Shown: positions 23,901 through 36,069, counted from the first letter of the stretch. The stretch: 64,000 nucleotides of DNA from Solicoccozyma terricola (GCA_001600875.1 BCLD01000017.1:477125-541124), one strand, 5' to 3'. Program-made: numbers and translations. The notes: generated by a model from the sequence alone, not told the origin.

Positions 23901-24329
23901 TTCCTCGATAGATGCACTCTCCATCTTTCCTCGCAGACCGCTGGCAAGTCCGGCGAACTTGCATCTCAACCTTGGGCGACCCCTGACAAGGTGATGGAGG
24001 TCCACGAGGCCGTCAAGGTGGCGTGCGAAAAGAAGGTGCCAGAATGGATAGACAGCTTGACACTCTACCTGCAGGACGAGGCGACTGTCAAGGTCTTGAT
24101 TCCACCCTTACAGGTGAGTCGGGTGTGACCAGCCATCAACTTGCAGCGAAATTGATACATACGGCGATTCCACCAAATACAGAGCAGTCTTCTCGACAAT
24201 TACAGAGCGTTCTACGACGTCGTACGAGCAGAATACGAGTTCACCACCTACTCAAATCTCACCACGCCATCCGCTTTGCACGCGGTGCTGAAACGACTAG
24301 AGGCCGATGCGTTTCGCGTCATCGCATGA
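20945..24329 (+). CDS. COG3: Conserved oligomeric Golgi complex subunit 3
   Basis: A subunit of the COG tether, which captures retrograde vesicles at the Golgi (yeast Sec34). The start MSRSATPSGVRRPNFPSL leads into a Ser/Pro-rich linker. A helical region follows, with LRLSYFTYLEQAQRILHSPG, GMVETLDRCLTYLRDH, DAEIYLIRYQQCMTRSMTLI and MYFITAVRNLVTDVSRRIGE; these are the most conserved COG3 blocks. Further on come TLALLYTKFTSFAFPLRPLL, ELGSLLDECHSTWVAVRKSL and a C-terminal helical part (TLHGLCDYLYDYLRP-like, SNGPRERIVSLDESDDED) ending EADAFRVIA. About eleven exons give roughly 850-900 residues, expected for fungal COG3. A (CA)n run lies in an intron at 22690-22711. It is convergent with LSG1, with 53 bp between stops. 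Confidence 0.9.
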
Positions 24330-24382
24330 GACATGCAAAGGTGTATTATGTTACCATTCTACACGATGCAATCCTTGCCCTT

Positions 24383-27136
24383 TTAATCATACCCCCTGCC
24401 ACTCCTCTTCTTGCCCTCCTTTATCTTGAAGTGCCGCTTGCTCTTGTCCCTGCCAGCCACCGCATCGATTCGTCGTCCAGTCACATCGATTGGTAGGCCA
24501 TCACTTCCGACCGCCTGGGTGTGAGGGTACATGACCGTGCGAGAGTAGCCGCCTGCGATGCCAGCTCCCAGTACTCCCTTGGCAACCGGTCGTGCAGAAG
24601 GCCCTTCCTCCATGAAGAACGAGCCATCGAGAGCGCGGGAGATGGCAGCACCAGTTCGAGCGGGAGCGGAAGCAGCCGACGTCCTGACGGATTTGGAGGT
24701 CGCCTGCCTCTCTCTTGCCTCCGCAGCCTGTTCAGCAGTCGGAGCGGAAGCCACAAAGGTGTCGGCGCCCTTGGACACTCTGGTTGTAGGAGCCTTTTTC
24801 TTTCCTGCTGCCTCTGCCTCTTTTATCAGACGGATCGAGAGAGCACGACTACCTGACATAAATTCGTCGCCATCCATTCCAGGTGGCGGATGGCAGTAGA
24901 GGAGGCGTGCATTCACGTAGTCCTTGAGGATGTATCTCGCTGCTCGTGAAGTATCGGGCATACCGAATGACGCTCGAGTGAGACCACGGGCGACTGTGAA
25001 GTGGGTTGTCAGTGAGCCACAGCTTCGCGTTGGAATGACGAGCAATACTCACTGGCATACGCCGACAAAAGGTCCTCCCATCCCACTTTTCCAGTGCCAC
25101 CGTCCTCCACTTCCCTGACGTCGATTCTGATTCCGTATGTACCCTCCAAAATCTCTCGGGGTATTCTGCGACACAGCAGCTCGACTGGCGCACTAGCCTC
25201 TCGCATCTGGTCAATCGGCAGAACACCGTCACACACCATATCCGCCTGCGTATTGACGAATTGGGGGAACACCAAACCTGGACAATCGCACAGGGTTACT
25301 TTATCGGAAAAGGGCAGGGTTTGGAAGTGCTTGGTCTTTCCAGGGGTAGATGAGACCGACACCTTCTTGGACCCGATGAGCGCGTTGATGGTACTCGATT
25401 TACCAACGTTTGGGTATCCGACGAGACCGACCATGAGTTTGGTAGGGTTAGGGTTGCGATCGGTTGCGAAATCTGAGGGGGAAAGTCTATGTCAGTTTGC
25501 TGTCAATTCTTCATTCAATCCCTGTGCTGTACTGACCTTCTAAAGGTGGTGCAGACCGCTCAAACAGATCTTCCAATTCACCGACGGACAAAACCCTCGT
25601 GAGATCATCCTCCTCCTCCTCATCGTCGCTGTCCTCCACATACAACGGCGGCTCTTCCTCCTCCGGCACCACGGGAACTTCGTTGCCTTCTTCGGCACCT
25701 TCCTTCGGGGCTGGACCGGGAGCGTCCCCTAAGCTGTTTGCGAGAGCAATCTGAGTCTTCTCCGCGAGGTCTTGATCTATTTTCTCGTCGTCGGTGAGCT
25801 CATCCTCCTCGTCGTCTTCGTAGTCCTCCTCGTCTTCCTCTTCTTGTGCCATATTGTCATCCGCGTGTTGCGACTCGGTCTCTTCTTCCTCTTCATCACT
25901 GTCCGCTTCCCCATCCTCATTTTCATCATTCTCCTCTTCTTCCATCTCCAACCTTCGTTGCTTCTCTTCCTCCTCCTGCTCAGCAGTAGCTTTAGTGGCA
26001 GAGAAGAAAGCAAACTTGACATTCCGTTGCGTAAAGTAGTCTGCCCAGTATTTCCTAGTAGATGAGAAGGAAGGATTTTTATGAGCTATCTAACGCAGAC
26101 AAACCAACACAACATCATGAAAGAGAAGCCCCTCCCTCACCTTTGTTTCCTCGTCAACAGATCCGCCTTGTTGATCAACAGCAAACTCCTCCTCACACCC
26201 TTCCCAACCCTTTCGCCTTCCTTCCTAGAGCCATCCACACTCAGCTCCCTAACATAAACCTCCAAATCCTCACATCTAAAGATAGCGGGATTTCTACCAT
26301 CCACAATCTGTACAATCAATTGTGATCGTTCGAGAACTCTCCATAATTGTCGCCATACTTGAAGATTTCGCTCGAATGGCGTGAGTAGGAGGTTGTTGTT
26401 TTCAGAAAGTCTTTAATTTCAATTATGTCACTCGATATCAATCAGCAGCCAAACCTCCGACCTCGACCAACCCAGCCAAACTCACTCAGCCAATCCTCTT
26501 CTCCAAACCAAAAACGACTCCCTCTCCCTCTTCTCCAAATCACCACGAGTAGTCTCCCTAGTCCATTCCGGTCTTCTCGGAACACGGAGTCCGCCTGCAT
26601 GCTCACGTTGTCGTTTAACGACGTCTTTTAGTTGGGTGGCAGTGAGGAGGTATGGGTTTTGATAGGCGGATTGCAGGCCGGATGTGGAGATGACTCTGAT
26701 GTTGGTTCGTTCTGGGTGTGGGAAACATGATCAGTTCACTTGATTGAGGAAGGTCGCATCGAACAGATGGACCAAGATCTCGCGGGACAAATTCTGCGAA
26801 CAGCGATCATTGCCCTGGAATGACATGGCTCGCTCTGTTCGCCGACGAGGGGTTTTGGTTCGCCAACCAACTCACCAGCAGTGAAATCCGTATCCGCCAA
26901 CGCTGCTGAGTTCAAGAACTCATCCAGATCCCTCTCATGCGTCACTGAATTCAATTTATCATTATCCTCTGAATATCGCAATGATTTGACATCGATTCTA
27001 GCTTCTTTGGCTTTCCGATTGATGATGGATTTACCGAGACCGGTGTTGTTATCTGCCTTGCGACGGAGTGGCTGGAGGGAATGAGGGAATACCGGTTAGT
27101 AGACTGGGAGGTACGGCAGTGGAAGGGACATACCAT
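24383..27136 (-). CDS. LSG1: Large-subunit GTPase Lsg1 (60S export factor release)
   Basis: A cytoplasmic circularly permuted GTPase that releases the export adaptor Nmd3 from pre-60S subunits. The protein reads MPLRRKADNNTGLGKSIINR, then LERSQLIVQIVDGRNPAIF (G5 region), LLLINKADLLT (G4), a very long acidic insertion of about 120 residues, VGLVGYPNVGKSSTINALIG (G1), STPGKTKHFQT (G2) and CDCPGLVFP (G3). The C-terminal domain has TRASFGMPDTSRAARYILKD and LLYCHPPPGMDGDEF, and a basic tail HFKIKEGKKRSGRGYD. All motifs match the Lsg1 family. The start codon is its own exon: ATG at 27136-27134 is followed at once by a GTATGT donor, and intron 27072-27133 ends CCCTCCAG before CCACTCCGTCGC. The gene is divergent from bS21m. 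Confidence 0.93.
26815..26870 (-). repeat. Possible degenerate intronic repeat copy in LSG1
   Basis: In the second LSG1 intron the transcript sense reads GGCGAACAGAGCGAGCCATG followed by TCATTCC, which resembles motif A of the HSP104 repeat (GCGAGCGAAGCGAGCATTC). Only one short match supports this, so it is weak. Confidence 0.25.
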
Positions 27137-27354
27137 GATGGGCAGAGGGTGGTGGTGGACGAGGAGTGTATGCTGCTATGGACCATCGCAAGAAGCTGCA
27201 GCTCTCCAACTTTATTAAACCACGTGACAGGCAAAGACGCGGACATCGATGGTTATTCATGTCCGTTCACTTTATTGCTCTAACCACTCTAACCACTCAT
27301 CAATCATCTATAGCATCCAACAGATCAAACAGCACCTCCTGCTTCGAGCACAAC
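27137..27354. promoter_or_regulatory. Divergent LSG1/bS21m promoter with CACGTGAC
   Basis: A 218-bp gap between two ribosome-related genes. CACGTGAC lies at 27221-27228, 85 bp from the LSG1 ATG and 129 bp from the bS21m ATG. ACCACTCTAACCACTC repeats occur near 27283-27298. Confidence 0.45.
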
Positions 27355-28059
27355 ATGGCCACCACACACACGTCCCTCGCCCGCTCAGCTCTCTCAACAC
27401 TCTCCTCTTCCCTCCGCTGGTCAGCTCCACGTCGCTCCTTCTCAGCGGCCCGCTCGCTATACCAACAACCACCTTCTTCCTCTCCCGCACCGACATCCAC
27501 CCCTCCAACATCCAAACCAAGAACGCCGACAGCATCATCATCATCATCACAACAACTCCCACCGTCCATGGCTGAATTAATGGGCCAACAACCTCCCGTC
27601 CCATCCCAATTCACAGACCTCCTGTCAAATCTCCATTCTACATTCTCCGCACACATCACACCAACTACGCAAAACCCAACCTCAGCTTCCGATTGGTGGA
27701 CATCCCGTTCTCCTCTTAATTCCCATATCCCACTTGGAACACCTGGAACACCACAATCAGGTCGTTCGGTTCCCGTTCGAAGCGGTGATGTCGCACAAGC
27801 TTATCGTGCGTTGTCGGGTCGATTAGCACGGAATAAAATCAAAAAGGAATTGAGGGAAGGAGAGTTTTACGAGAAACCGAGTGATAAGAAGAGGAGATTG
27901 GAGATGGAGAGACATAGAAGAAGGTTTCAAGTGTTGGTGAGTGAAGGAGTTGGATTTGGAGTTAGTGGGCGTGGAGAGCTGATGTGTGTTTTGGTGTTGC
28001 GTTAATTGTAGGTTCGACAAAAGGTTCGTCTGGTACAGGCGATTAGGAGCAGGAAGTGA
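27355..28059 (+). CDS. MRP21: Mitochondrial small-subunit ribosomal protein bS21m
   Basis: Two exons joined at 27937-28011 encode about 210 residues. The first 40 residues (MATTHTSLARSALSTLSSSL...) are Ser/Arg-rich without acidic residues, a typical mitochondrial presequence. A long Pro/Ser/Thr-rich linker follows. The conserved S21 domain is at the C-terminus: GDVAQAYRALSGRLARNKIK, KELREGEFYEKPSDKKRR and RRRFQVL-VRQKVRLVQAIRSR. The intron falls inside the S21 domain and the splice restores it exactly. The extended N-terminus is typical of fungal Mrp21. Confidence 0.9.
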
Positions 28060-28180
28060 AATGTAAGGGTGGTCTCATTAGCATTGGAAGTCGGACGGGT
28101 CGTTGGGTATGCATTTAGACGTTTGTTCTCGGCGTGGCATTCATTTAGGATGTATTGCATGGCAGTCATAACCCCCGATT

Positions 28181-31100
28181 TCATTCTCGCTTACTGTCCA
28201 GTCGGATAACCAAGCTCTGGCTGGTCACATACGTCGTTGACCCATGATCAAGGACAATAGTTTGTGTGTCGTCGATGATCATAGCTGGTCTGCGAGATGG
28301 AAAGACTTGGGGGATCAATCTTCGAATCCATTTCGAAAAGAGGCCAAAACTACTCACCCTGAGACTCGATCACCAGGTCTCAACTTCCCCAACAGGTAAA
28401 CCTCGACTTTTTCCATCCCACACTCTTCGAAATAAACTTCAGCCTTCTTCTCCTCCTCTTTCCCATATGCATCCGTCCACCCTCTTTCCTCCAACTCCTT
28501 GATCTCAACCCACACTCCCTTGCCCAACGTATCAAAGCTTTTCCCAATCCCGCGTACACGAATATCATCCACAATGATCGGTTTATCAAGTACGAATCCG
28601 AATTCTTGTTTGTATTGGGCCAAGAAGGCGTCTTGAAATGTGGAGTTGGATGATGTAGGTTGAAGTGTCATGAGTGCCGTGTCCTGTCACGTTTTTTTGT
28701 CAGCTCGAGATCATGGAGAATTCGATCGGACCACGCCACCCACCGTCCCATCGAATCTACAATTCAAATAAACCTCCAAGTGTATTCTATCATCTTTGAA
28801 CCCTTGATTCCTTAGCTCCCCCTTGACATCCTGTGATAGCGTTTCCCAACGCGAGCGGAGATGAGGTAGAGATTCGGTGGAGAGTGTTGAGGATGCTGGT
28901 TCTTGGCGTTCGAATACTCGGTCAGCGAGTGCTAAGCCATATGCGGAGAGAATGGATGAATGTCTGTGGATCGGGAGGAGGGTGGGGCGGGTCAGCAATG
29001 AGATTCCGAGTTGATTCAAAGTTCGCTCACTTGTGGATTAAGACGGTGTCGATGCCGAGCACCCGGGCGACTGTGGATTGCCCAAGGTGCCGTCAGACAT
29101 AGTACCATGGTAATACTCTCGCACCACTCACTGCCACAGCTATGTTGCCCCCCAGCTCCACCAAAGCACGACAGAACATGTTTGGGTAAAGAAACACCCT
29201 TAGCCTCGGTGATCGCTCGTATTGGTCGACACATCGCCTCATTCGCAATCTTGATGAACCCAAACGCAATCTCCTCAACAGACAGCTTCTTATCGTGGCC
29301 GGGGGCAGTGTTGATCTGGTCGGTGAGCTTCTCGAACGCAGACCGTGAAGCTTCAATGTCCAATGGCTCCCTCTCGGATTTGCCAAATATTCTGTATTGA
29401 TGAAGACACAGGTTAAATAGATGCATTATTTCACACCTCCAGCAACACGCACTTTGGGAAGTAGTCTGGGAGAATCCGACCGAGGATAAGGTTGGCATCC
29501 GTGATAGCAAGTGGTCCACCCTTTCGGTAGCCTTTTAAGAAGTTTCAGTTACTTGTCTCGCACCGTATAACACACCGCCACTCACAAGCTGGGCCAGGAT
29601 GAGCGCCCGCACTGTTAGGTCCGACTTTGAACAATCCATTCTCAAAGGACAAACAGCTACCACCGCCAGCGGCGACGGTGTTTATATCCAGTTGAGGCGA
29701 TTGGATAGTCACTCCAGCTGTTGTAGTCTCGTATACGATCTCGAAACGCCCATCAAATCGTGAAACATCGGTCGATGTACCGCCTGGATGATCAGTTTAG
29801 TAAATCAAACAGCTGCTACTTTTGAAGAATGAATGCCACACTCACCCATATCCAATCCAATAACAGGTCGACTACCCTTTCCACCCCAACCCGTCAATGC
29901 ATATCCAACTACACCTCCAGCTGGACCACTCAGCACACTCTTCAAACCACTGAATTTTGCTGCTTCCACAAGTCCACCATCTGAGCTCATGTACTCTACC
30001 CTACACTCTTTCTGATTTCTACCTCCCTCCAACGATTCGAAGAACGTGTCCATGTAACCTTTGAGGACAGGTGTGAGGTACGCATCAGCCGTGGTGGAAT
30101 TGCCACGATTTACAAGTTTGATCATTGGCACAAGAGTGGATGACGTTGAGATGTGTTTGAATCCCATTGTTTGAGCTAGTTTTGCGATGCGTAACTCATG
30201 ATCGGGGAAAGTGTAAGAATGGGCCAATACAATGGCGAGAGAATGGATGTCGTTGTCTAGTAGTTTTTGTAGATCCGAACGGATAGTCTCCAAGTCTGCA
30301 ACGGAAACGCCGCCCTGGTTAGTCAAGAGGAAAGCGAACGATCTGATTCAAGAGTTCTCACCTGGCTCCTTCAATATCGCCACAGCCTCACCACTAACTC
30401 CTCTTACCACCCTGACACCTTCCTTCCCCAGACTTCCTTTCAATCCCGCCTTCTCATCCCCATCATAATACCTCTTCACCTTCCATTCATCTCCCTGTTG
30501 TTCAAATTGGACAGATCTTTCCTCTCGTTTTGGATCACTCGAATACCCCACCAGCGTCACTCTTTCGTCTACCTCTACAACAGTGGTGTATAGTGGTGGT
30601 GGAAGTCGGATGTGAAGGTCGAAGATACGGGGTCTTGATTGATGGCCTATCTTGAGAAGATCCTAGAGTGCGAAGAAGGGTTTAGACAAGATGGACATTT
30701 AATTAAAAATACCTGACCGTAACGCACCTTGAAACCTTTCGTGATTACGAGTCCATGCTTTTCACCTTTCCTCTCTAACAATGCATTCGTGCCCACAGTC
30801 GTTGACAATCGTATATAGTCTGCAGCACATGTATTCCAATCGTCAGGATATTGCAGCACGAGTTTGATCAATTACGATCACACTGACCTATCTTCTTCGT
30901 GTTGATTTTTTTCCCTCTCTTGAGCTCTTCCTCGAATTGATCTGACTCTGAGCTAGATAAGCTATTGTATATCAACCGGAGAATACGACGGATTCCTTCC
31001 GTAGGAGCATCAGGATAGTTGGAAGGGTCGGAAGATAGGAGCTTGATGACCTTTATCGATGGTAGTGACCTCGTAAGCCAAAGTATAGCGTTTCGCCGCA

Positions 31101-31248
31101 TGCATGCGAGGTAGGTCAAACTTACTGCTTCTCGTTGACCATCTGGGTACTTGTCGCACTTGTCAACAGGCCATTGGGCATGACAGTCGGTGAAAGTACC
31201 ACCACGATCGATTGATATCCGGATGGAATGGTCCGGGATATTAGACAT
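28181..31248 (-). CDS. 5-oxoprolinase, N-terminal half only (hydantoinase A domain)
   Basis: The ATP-dependent 5-oxoprolinase hydrolyses 5-oxoproline to glutamate in glutathione turnover. This gene encodes the HyuA-like part alone. The start [20 protein letters not shown] is the actin-like phosphate-1 loop, followed by [40 protein letters not shown], the second nucleotide loop [58 protein letters not shown] and a C-terminal [15 protein letters not shown]. It ends [14 protein letters not shown] then TGA at 28183-28181. That is about where this domain ends in the single-chain eukaryotic enzyme. The matching HyuB half lies head-to-head at 31474-34417. No key residue of this half appears lost. 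About ten introns. Confidence 0.9.
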
Positions 31249-31473
31249 GGTGTCTCTGCGTTGGATGATTCCCCTAATACGATGTCCAAGCAAGAGAGAT
31301 ATGATGGATGGATGGTTGGTTGGTTGGATGGATGGACGAGTTGTCGCGCAAACATCACGAGCCTCCACTTTCTCAGTCCAAAGTCCGGTCGACTACATCC
31401 AACCAACCAGTCCGAGATTCAGACAAAGTCGACATATACCAACCAGCAGTCTCTCACAGCAGTCTATACCAGC
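31249..31473. promoter_or_regulatory. Bidirectional promoter between the two 5-oxoprolinase halves
   Basis: 225 bp lie between the two start codons, so both halves are probably expressed from one divergent promoter. It has a GGATGGATGGTTGGTTGG-type repeat at 31300-31335. No CACGTG was seen. Confidence 0.4.
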
Positions 31474-34417
31474 ATGGTCGCAGCAGCAGAAGGCACCGAT
31501 GAGCTCTTCACCACATCAGCAATCCCCAAGAACAAGCCCGATCCCATATTGCTATCGGTGAGCCAGAAGCTAGCGGACCAATCGATCCGGCCCTGATTAT
31601 GTCCTTCCACCACCACCATCACCATCACCCTCACCACCGCTGCAGGTCTTTGCAAATCGCTTCATGGCAATTGCCGAGTCGATGGGTAGATCACTCCAGC
31701 AGACATCAATATCTACCAATATTAAAGAGAGGCTGGATTTCAGTTGTGCTCTGTTCAGTTCGGAAGGTCAGCTGGTAGCGAATGCACCGGTGAGTTATTT
31801 TAGTCTTTCCTGCTTGAGCTCTTTGGTGTTGGACATTTGACATTCGCACAAACATCTACAACCTTCAGCATCTTCCAGTGCATCTAGGGTACGTCGTTAA
31901 ATACACCGGATTATTGATGTCTTTCGCTCATCCAACTCCCTCAGATCCATGTCTTTCGCAGTATCCTACCAATCGAAACATCTCCATGAAGCAGGTGAAG
32001 GAGGTTGGGAAGAAGGAGATGTGGTGTTAACAAATCATCCTATTGCCGGTGGAAGGTTTGTGTTTTCCTCATTTTTCCTTTCGACCATTTACCCAAGGCG
32101 GGAGACGGTCTAATGAGATTTTCCGCGCATCGCTAGCCATCTTCCAGATATCACAGCTATCACTCCCGTATTTTCACCCGAACCTAATGAACAATCGGGA
32201 AAGAAGGAGATCTTATTCTTCACAGCATCCAGGGCACATCATGCAGATGTAAGTTGGGCAGTCTTGTTACATGGGAAATGCGACCTGATGAAAGTATACG
32301 ACAGATCGGAGGTATTTTGCCTGGAAGCATGCCACCGAACTCGAAAACGATCTTCGATGAGGGTAAAATCACATACCAAATACCTGCTGCATCAATTGAC
32401 TGAGCCTGACAATTCTCTCCCCTGCCTTTTTCACAGGCGCACAGATTGTATCCTTCAAGGTTGTCAAGAAAGGCATACTCGATTATGATAACCTTGTTCG
32501 GCTGTTGGTCGATGAGCCTGCCAAGTATCCGAATTCGAGTGGATCTCGTATGTTGCCTTTTTCCATCAATTCATGGTACTTGAGCTTTCGAACTGATCGC
32601 TTGTAAAATGCCGTAGGGTGCTTGAGAGATGTGGTCTCTGACATTAAAGCTCAGATCGCGGCTAACAATAAGGGCATCAATTTGATTCACCTGTTGATTG
32701 AAGAATATGGGCTGGATACGGTTCAGGAGTACATGATGCAGTGAGCAGATATCTTCCCTCGTCTCGAACACCACGATACCTTCTTGACGTTCTGCGCGCG
32801 CCCATCCTAGTATCCGCAAAAACGCAGAACAAGCAGTCCGTGACCTCCTCCGTTCCGTCGCTCGCGCTCATAAAGGTAAAGATCTACATGCGGTGGATTA
32901 CATGGATGATGGAACACCGATAGAGTTGAGAGTTTCCATCGATGAAGATAAGGGAAGTGCGGTGTTTGATTTTGAGGGGACTGGAGATGAGGTTTTGGGT
33001 AATGTGAGTGGTTTGGCTAGAGAGGAAACGAGTGTGACTTTTTTAAAACCCCGGATGTTTGTACAGTTTAATTGCCCTACGTCCGTCACATATAGGTATG
33101 CGAGCTCTTCCGTGAAACCCCGTAGATTCTATACTGAAAACATGCAAACTCGCTCTAGCGCCATCATTTACTGCCTGAGAGCAATGGTTAACATGGAGGT
33201 CAGTTTATGTCCGCTTCGTGCTCTGTTCGTTACTTGGCACCAGCTCATGTCACTCCTGCTCTCCGTCTCTAGATACCACTCAATCAAGGATGCTTGGTAC
33301 CCATCACCGTGAAAATCCCACCTCGCTGCCTTTTAGATCCTAATCCAACTGCGGCCGTTGTCGGTGGGTCATGGACATTTTTTTTTTAATACAGATTGCA
33401 TACTAACAGCGACTACATAGGTGGAAACGTCATGACGAGTCAGAGAATTACAGATGTCGTCTTGAAGGCTTTCGGGGTTTGTGCAGCGTCTCAGGGCTGG
33501 TGAGTGGACCGTCAGCGCATCAGTTAGGAAAGAAACGCTCATCTCCATCTGATCCAGCTGCAATAACTTCACTTTCGGAACCGGTGGCAAGAATGATGAG
33601 GGAAAGCATGTCGAAGGATGGGGCTACTATGAGGTGAGCGTGGGGGTCAAAACAATTTCCGCATGTGTCGCTGAAGTGATGGTCTTGAGCAGACCATCGC
33701 TGGTGGGTCTGGCGCTGGACCAGAATGGGATGGGGTAACATGTCATACCGCCATGACTAATACTCGGTGCGTAGACTATGCCATTAAGGGCCCTGTCGTT
33801 CATTTCGGACTTACCTGTCCTGCACAGAATCACCGACGTGGAGATTATGGAACGGAGATATCCGGTCATCTTGCATCGATTTGGTCTCAGAGAAGGCAGC
33901 GGTGGAGATGGTCTGCACCACGGAGGGGAGGGTGTCATACGGGAAGTCGAGGTGAGCACGAGAAGTTAAAGGTCTGACATTGATATCGTCTGATGCTTGT
34001 GACCATTCCATCCAGTTCCTGGAGGACATGCAGGTGTCTATCCTTTCCGAACGACGGGTTCACCGCCCTTACGGTATGGCAGGAGGAGAACCAGCTCAAC
34101 CGGGCAGGAACGTATGGGTCAAGCTACCACGGGAAAGAGAGTTTGATTTGGTGAAGGGAAAGGAGAATCCTCCTCGGCGGATCAACTTGGGTGGGAAGCA
34201 GAGTGTTAACATGGGAGCTGGAGACCGGATCGAGATGTAGGTCGCTGAAGAATTGATCTGGCTAAGGTTGACGCTGATGAATCGTCTCCGCAGACACACT
34301 CCAGGCGGAGGTGGGTATGGAATCAAGGGAGGGGAGAGGAAGGCGAACGGTCACGTTCCTCAGTGGGAAAGTAGAGGATCACTAGCAGATCGGCAAAGTG
34401 CGGCGCATGCTGCGTGA
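31474..34417 (+). CDS. 5-oxoprolinase, C-terminal half only (hydantoinase B domain)
   Basis: This gene starts within a few dozen residues of the HyuB boundary. Exon 1 ([20 protein letters not shown], then KPDPILLS) joins to [20 protein letters not shown] and [17 protein letters not shown], the normal opening of HyuB. Later blocks are complete: [165 protein letters not shown] and the terminal [12 protein letters not shown]. The protein ends RQSAAHAA. With the neighbouring HyuA gene it would make up one complete enzyme of about 1,300 residues. Confidence 0.9.
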
Positions 34418-34851
34418 GCCAAAATGTCTGTGGACTGTCGATGTGCAGATGTTAGACATCGTGAGTTGTAACATTGCCGTAATGAACCACTCTGAGGGTA
34501 CACACTGCCGGAAGGTAGTACTCTGAAGGAAACCAGTGACCTATACCAGGTTGACCGACTCGTATCTTCTCTAGCTTGACCTAGACTGCCCTTGCTTGAT
34601 GTTGTCAATCGATTAACCCTTCCAAGAGTTTGTGAGAGACAAAATTGAGCAATAATATTTGACCAAGAGGTATTTCATACTACATCCCGCTGAATAGCCT
34701 GAATGCTATGTACTGTTAGAACTTTATCTGGGCCATATGACTGCACTCTAAGCCTTGTGACGGATCCTTGTCTCAGTCTGTTGCCTCTCTCCAACAAATC
34801 CCTTCCCCTGTTGATCTCCTACCCTTTCAATCGAGGCTCAGCTCCCATACC
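34418..34851. other. Intergenic, nothing recognised
   Basis: About 430 bp between convergent stops (HyuB gene and the small unknown gene). No reading frame with family similarity, repeat or RNA-like structure was seen. Confidence 0.4.
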
Positions 34852-35325
34852 TCACATCGCCTCATGCGCTGGAAGTATAATCCACTCCGATGGCGCCCAC
34901 CCTTCATTCTTCAACTCCTGGAGCTTTACATGGAAAGTAGTCATGTCGTCGACTTCTAACATCCTGCTGACTCCTATTCACAGCCTATCCACAAACACGT
35001 TACTGGAGATCGAAACAATTCCCGGCGAACCCAAAACTTCGGTTCCCGGAAGGTTGTTCACGAATTCGTCATTTGAAATTATTAATCTTCTAATAGCGGT
35101 CCAATCCTTTGTCGGGTGTTCACCAAGGATCAACATTATTTGAAATGTATGTGAATCTGGCAGCGTCATCCAAGCGTCTGGAGCTGTTCTGCCTACAGTA
35201 CCACCACCACCCAAAGCGGTTCCGGTTCCGGCTTCACTTTCAATTCCACTATCACTCGCCACAAAACTGCCAGGGACCGTGTCGATGGTTTGGGAATCGG
35301 AGGTGATGCTGTCTAGCGATGGCAT
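34852..35325 (-). CDS. Small unknown protein
   Basis: I do not recognise it. The start at 35325 gives MPSLDSITSDSQTIDTVPGS and a Ser/Thr/Gly-rich N-terminus, then a more structured part: WMTLPDSHTFQIMLILGEHP, TKDWTAIRRLIISNDEFVNN and LPGTEVLGSPGIVSIS. A 48-nt intron (donor GTAACG, acceptor ATGTTAG) can join this to KVDDMTTFHVKLQELKNEGW and APSEWIILPAHEAM, ending at TGA 34854-34852. Without that intron the frame ends at 34978. The spliced form of about 140 residues looks more protein-like, but the intron is short and inferred. Confidence 0.5.
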
Positions 35326-36069
35326 GGTGGCGCTAGTGGAAATATGTGGCTATCTTGAATGGGTTGGTATGATTGATGATGGTGGTGATGATGTTGATGG
35401 AGAATGGGTTTGAGAAGGGTGATGTCCACCTACCCCTTTAGATTCCATTGCCTTTATACTCCCCTTTCAAGAGACCCCAAAGACAAACACCTCGAAAAAC
35501 TTGAAAGGAGCGTATTCCACTTCCGCAAGTCCGACTGTTTTAAACCCCTACTTGGTCCTGAAGCCTGATGAGACGTCCCTGGCTGTCATTCTCTCCATGG
35601 TATCAACCCATGGTCTGCTTGAAACACCGGAGTTTCAAATAATGCTGCGCGTGTTGTCATTGAAAATTGTCCCTTGCAGGTGGCACTCATTCATTGCAAG
35701 GAGAAATGTATGTAAGGTGCAAGATCATCCAAATGTCAAGTCAAAGGGGAACAGCCAGATGGCGGAGTCTACCTCTAACGATTCATGTATGATTCAGCTG
35801 GGAGAGGAGAGGATATTTGGAGCCAGAAGAGGATTTGGAGCCAGAAGAGGAAATGGTTGTAGCACCGGGCAATCTGTGGCGAATCCCGGCGGCGATTGTT
35901 TACGATTCAGCACGTGATCACTCCGGTAAACTGTCCGACCAACGCCGGAAAAGGTCCGGTCAGGGGGGAATAGGAGATCGACCAAAGGAATATATTGATC
36001 GCAGCTTCAACGGTCTTCAACCCTCTTCGACCTCCTTCAACAACCATAACTACCTCTTCAATCTACCAG
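35326..36069 (+). promoter_or_regulatory. GAL7 upstream region
   Basis: 744 bp upstream of GAL7, also containing the promoter of the small minus-strand gene. It holds a CACGTG at 35911-35916 and, just after it, a cluster of CGG/CCG half-sites at 35922-35965 (TCCGGTAAACTGTCCG, GCCGGAAAAGGTCCGG), the kind of arrangement bound by Zn2Cys6 regulators. None has the exact CGG-N11-CCG spacing of yeast Gal4. A tandem 18-nt repeat lies at 35816-35851. No additional gene is supported. Confidence 0.35.
35816..35851 (+). repeat. Perfect 18-nt tandem duplication upstream of GAL7
   Basis: TTTGGAGCCAGAAGAGGA occurs twice in direct succession, at 35816-35833 and 35834-35851. Confidence 0.85.
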
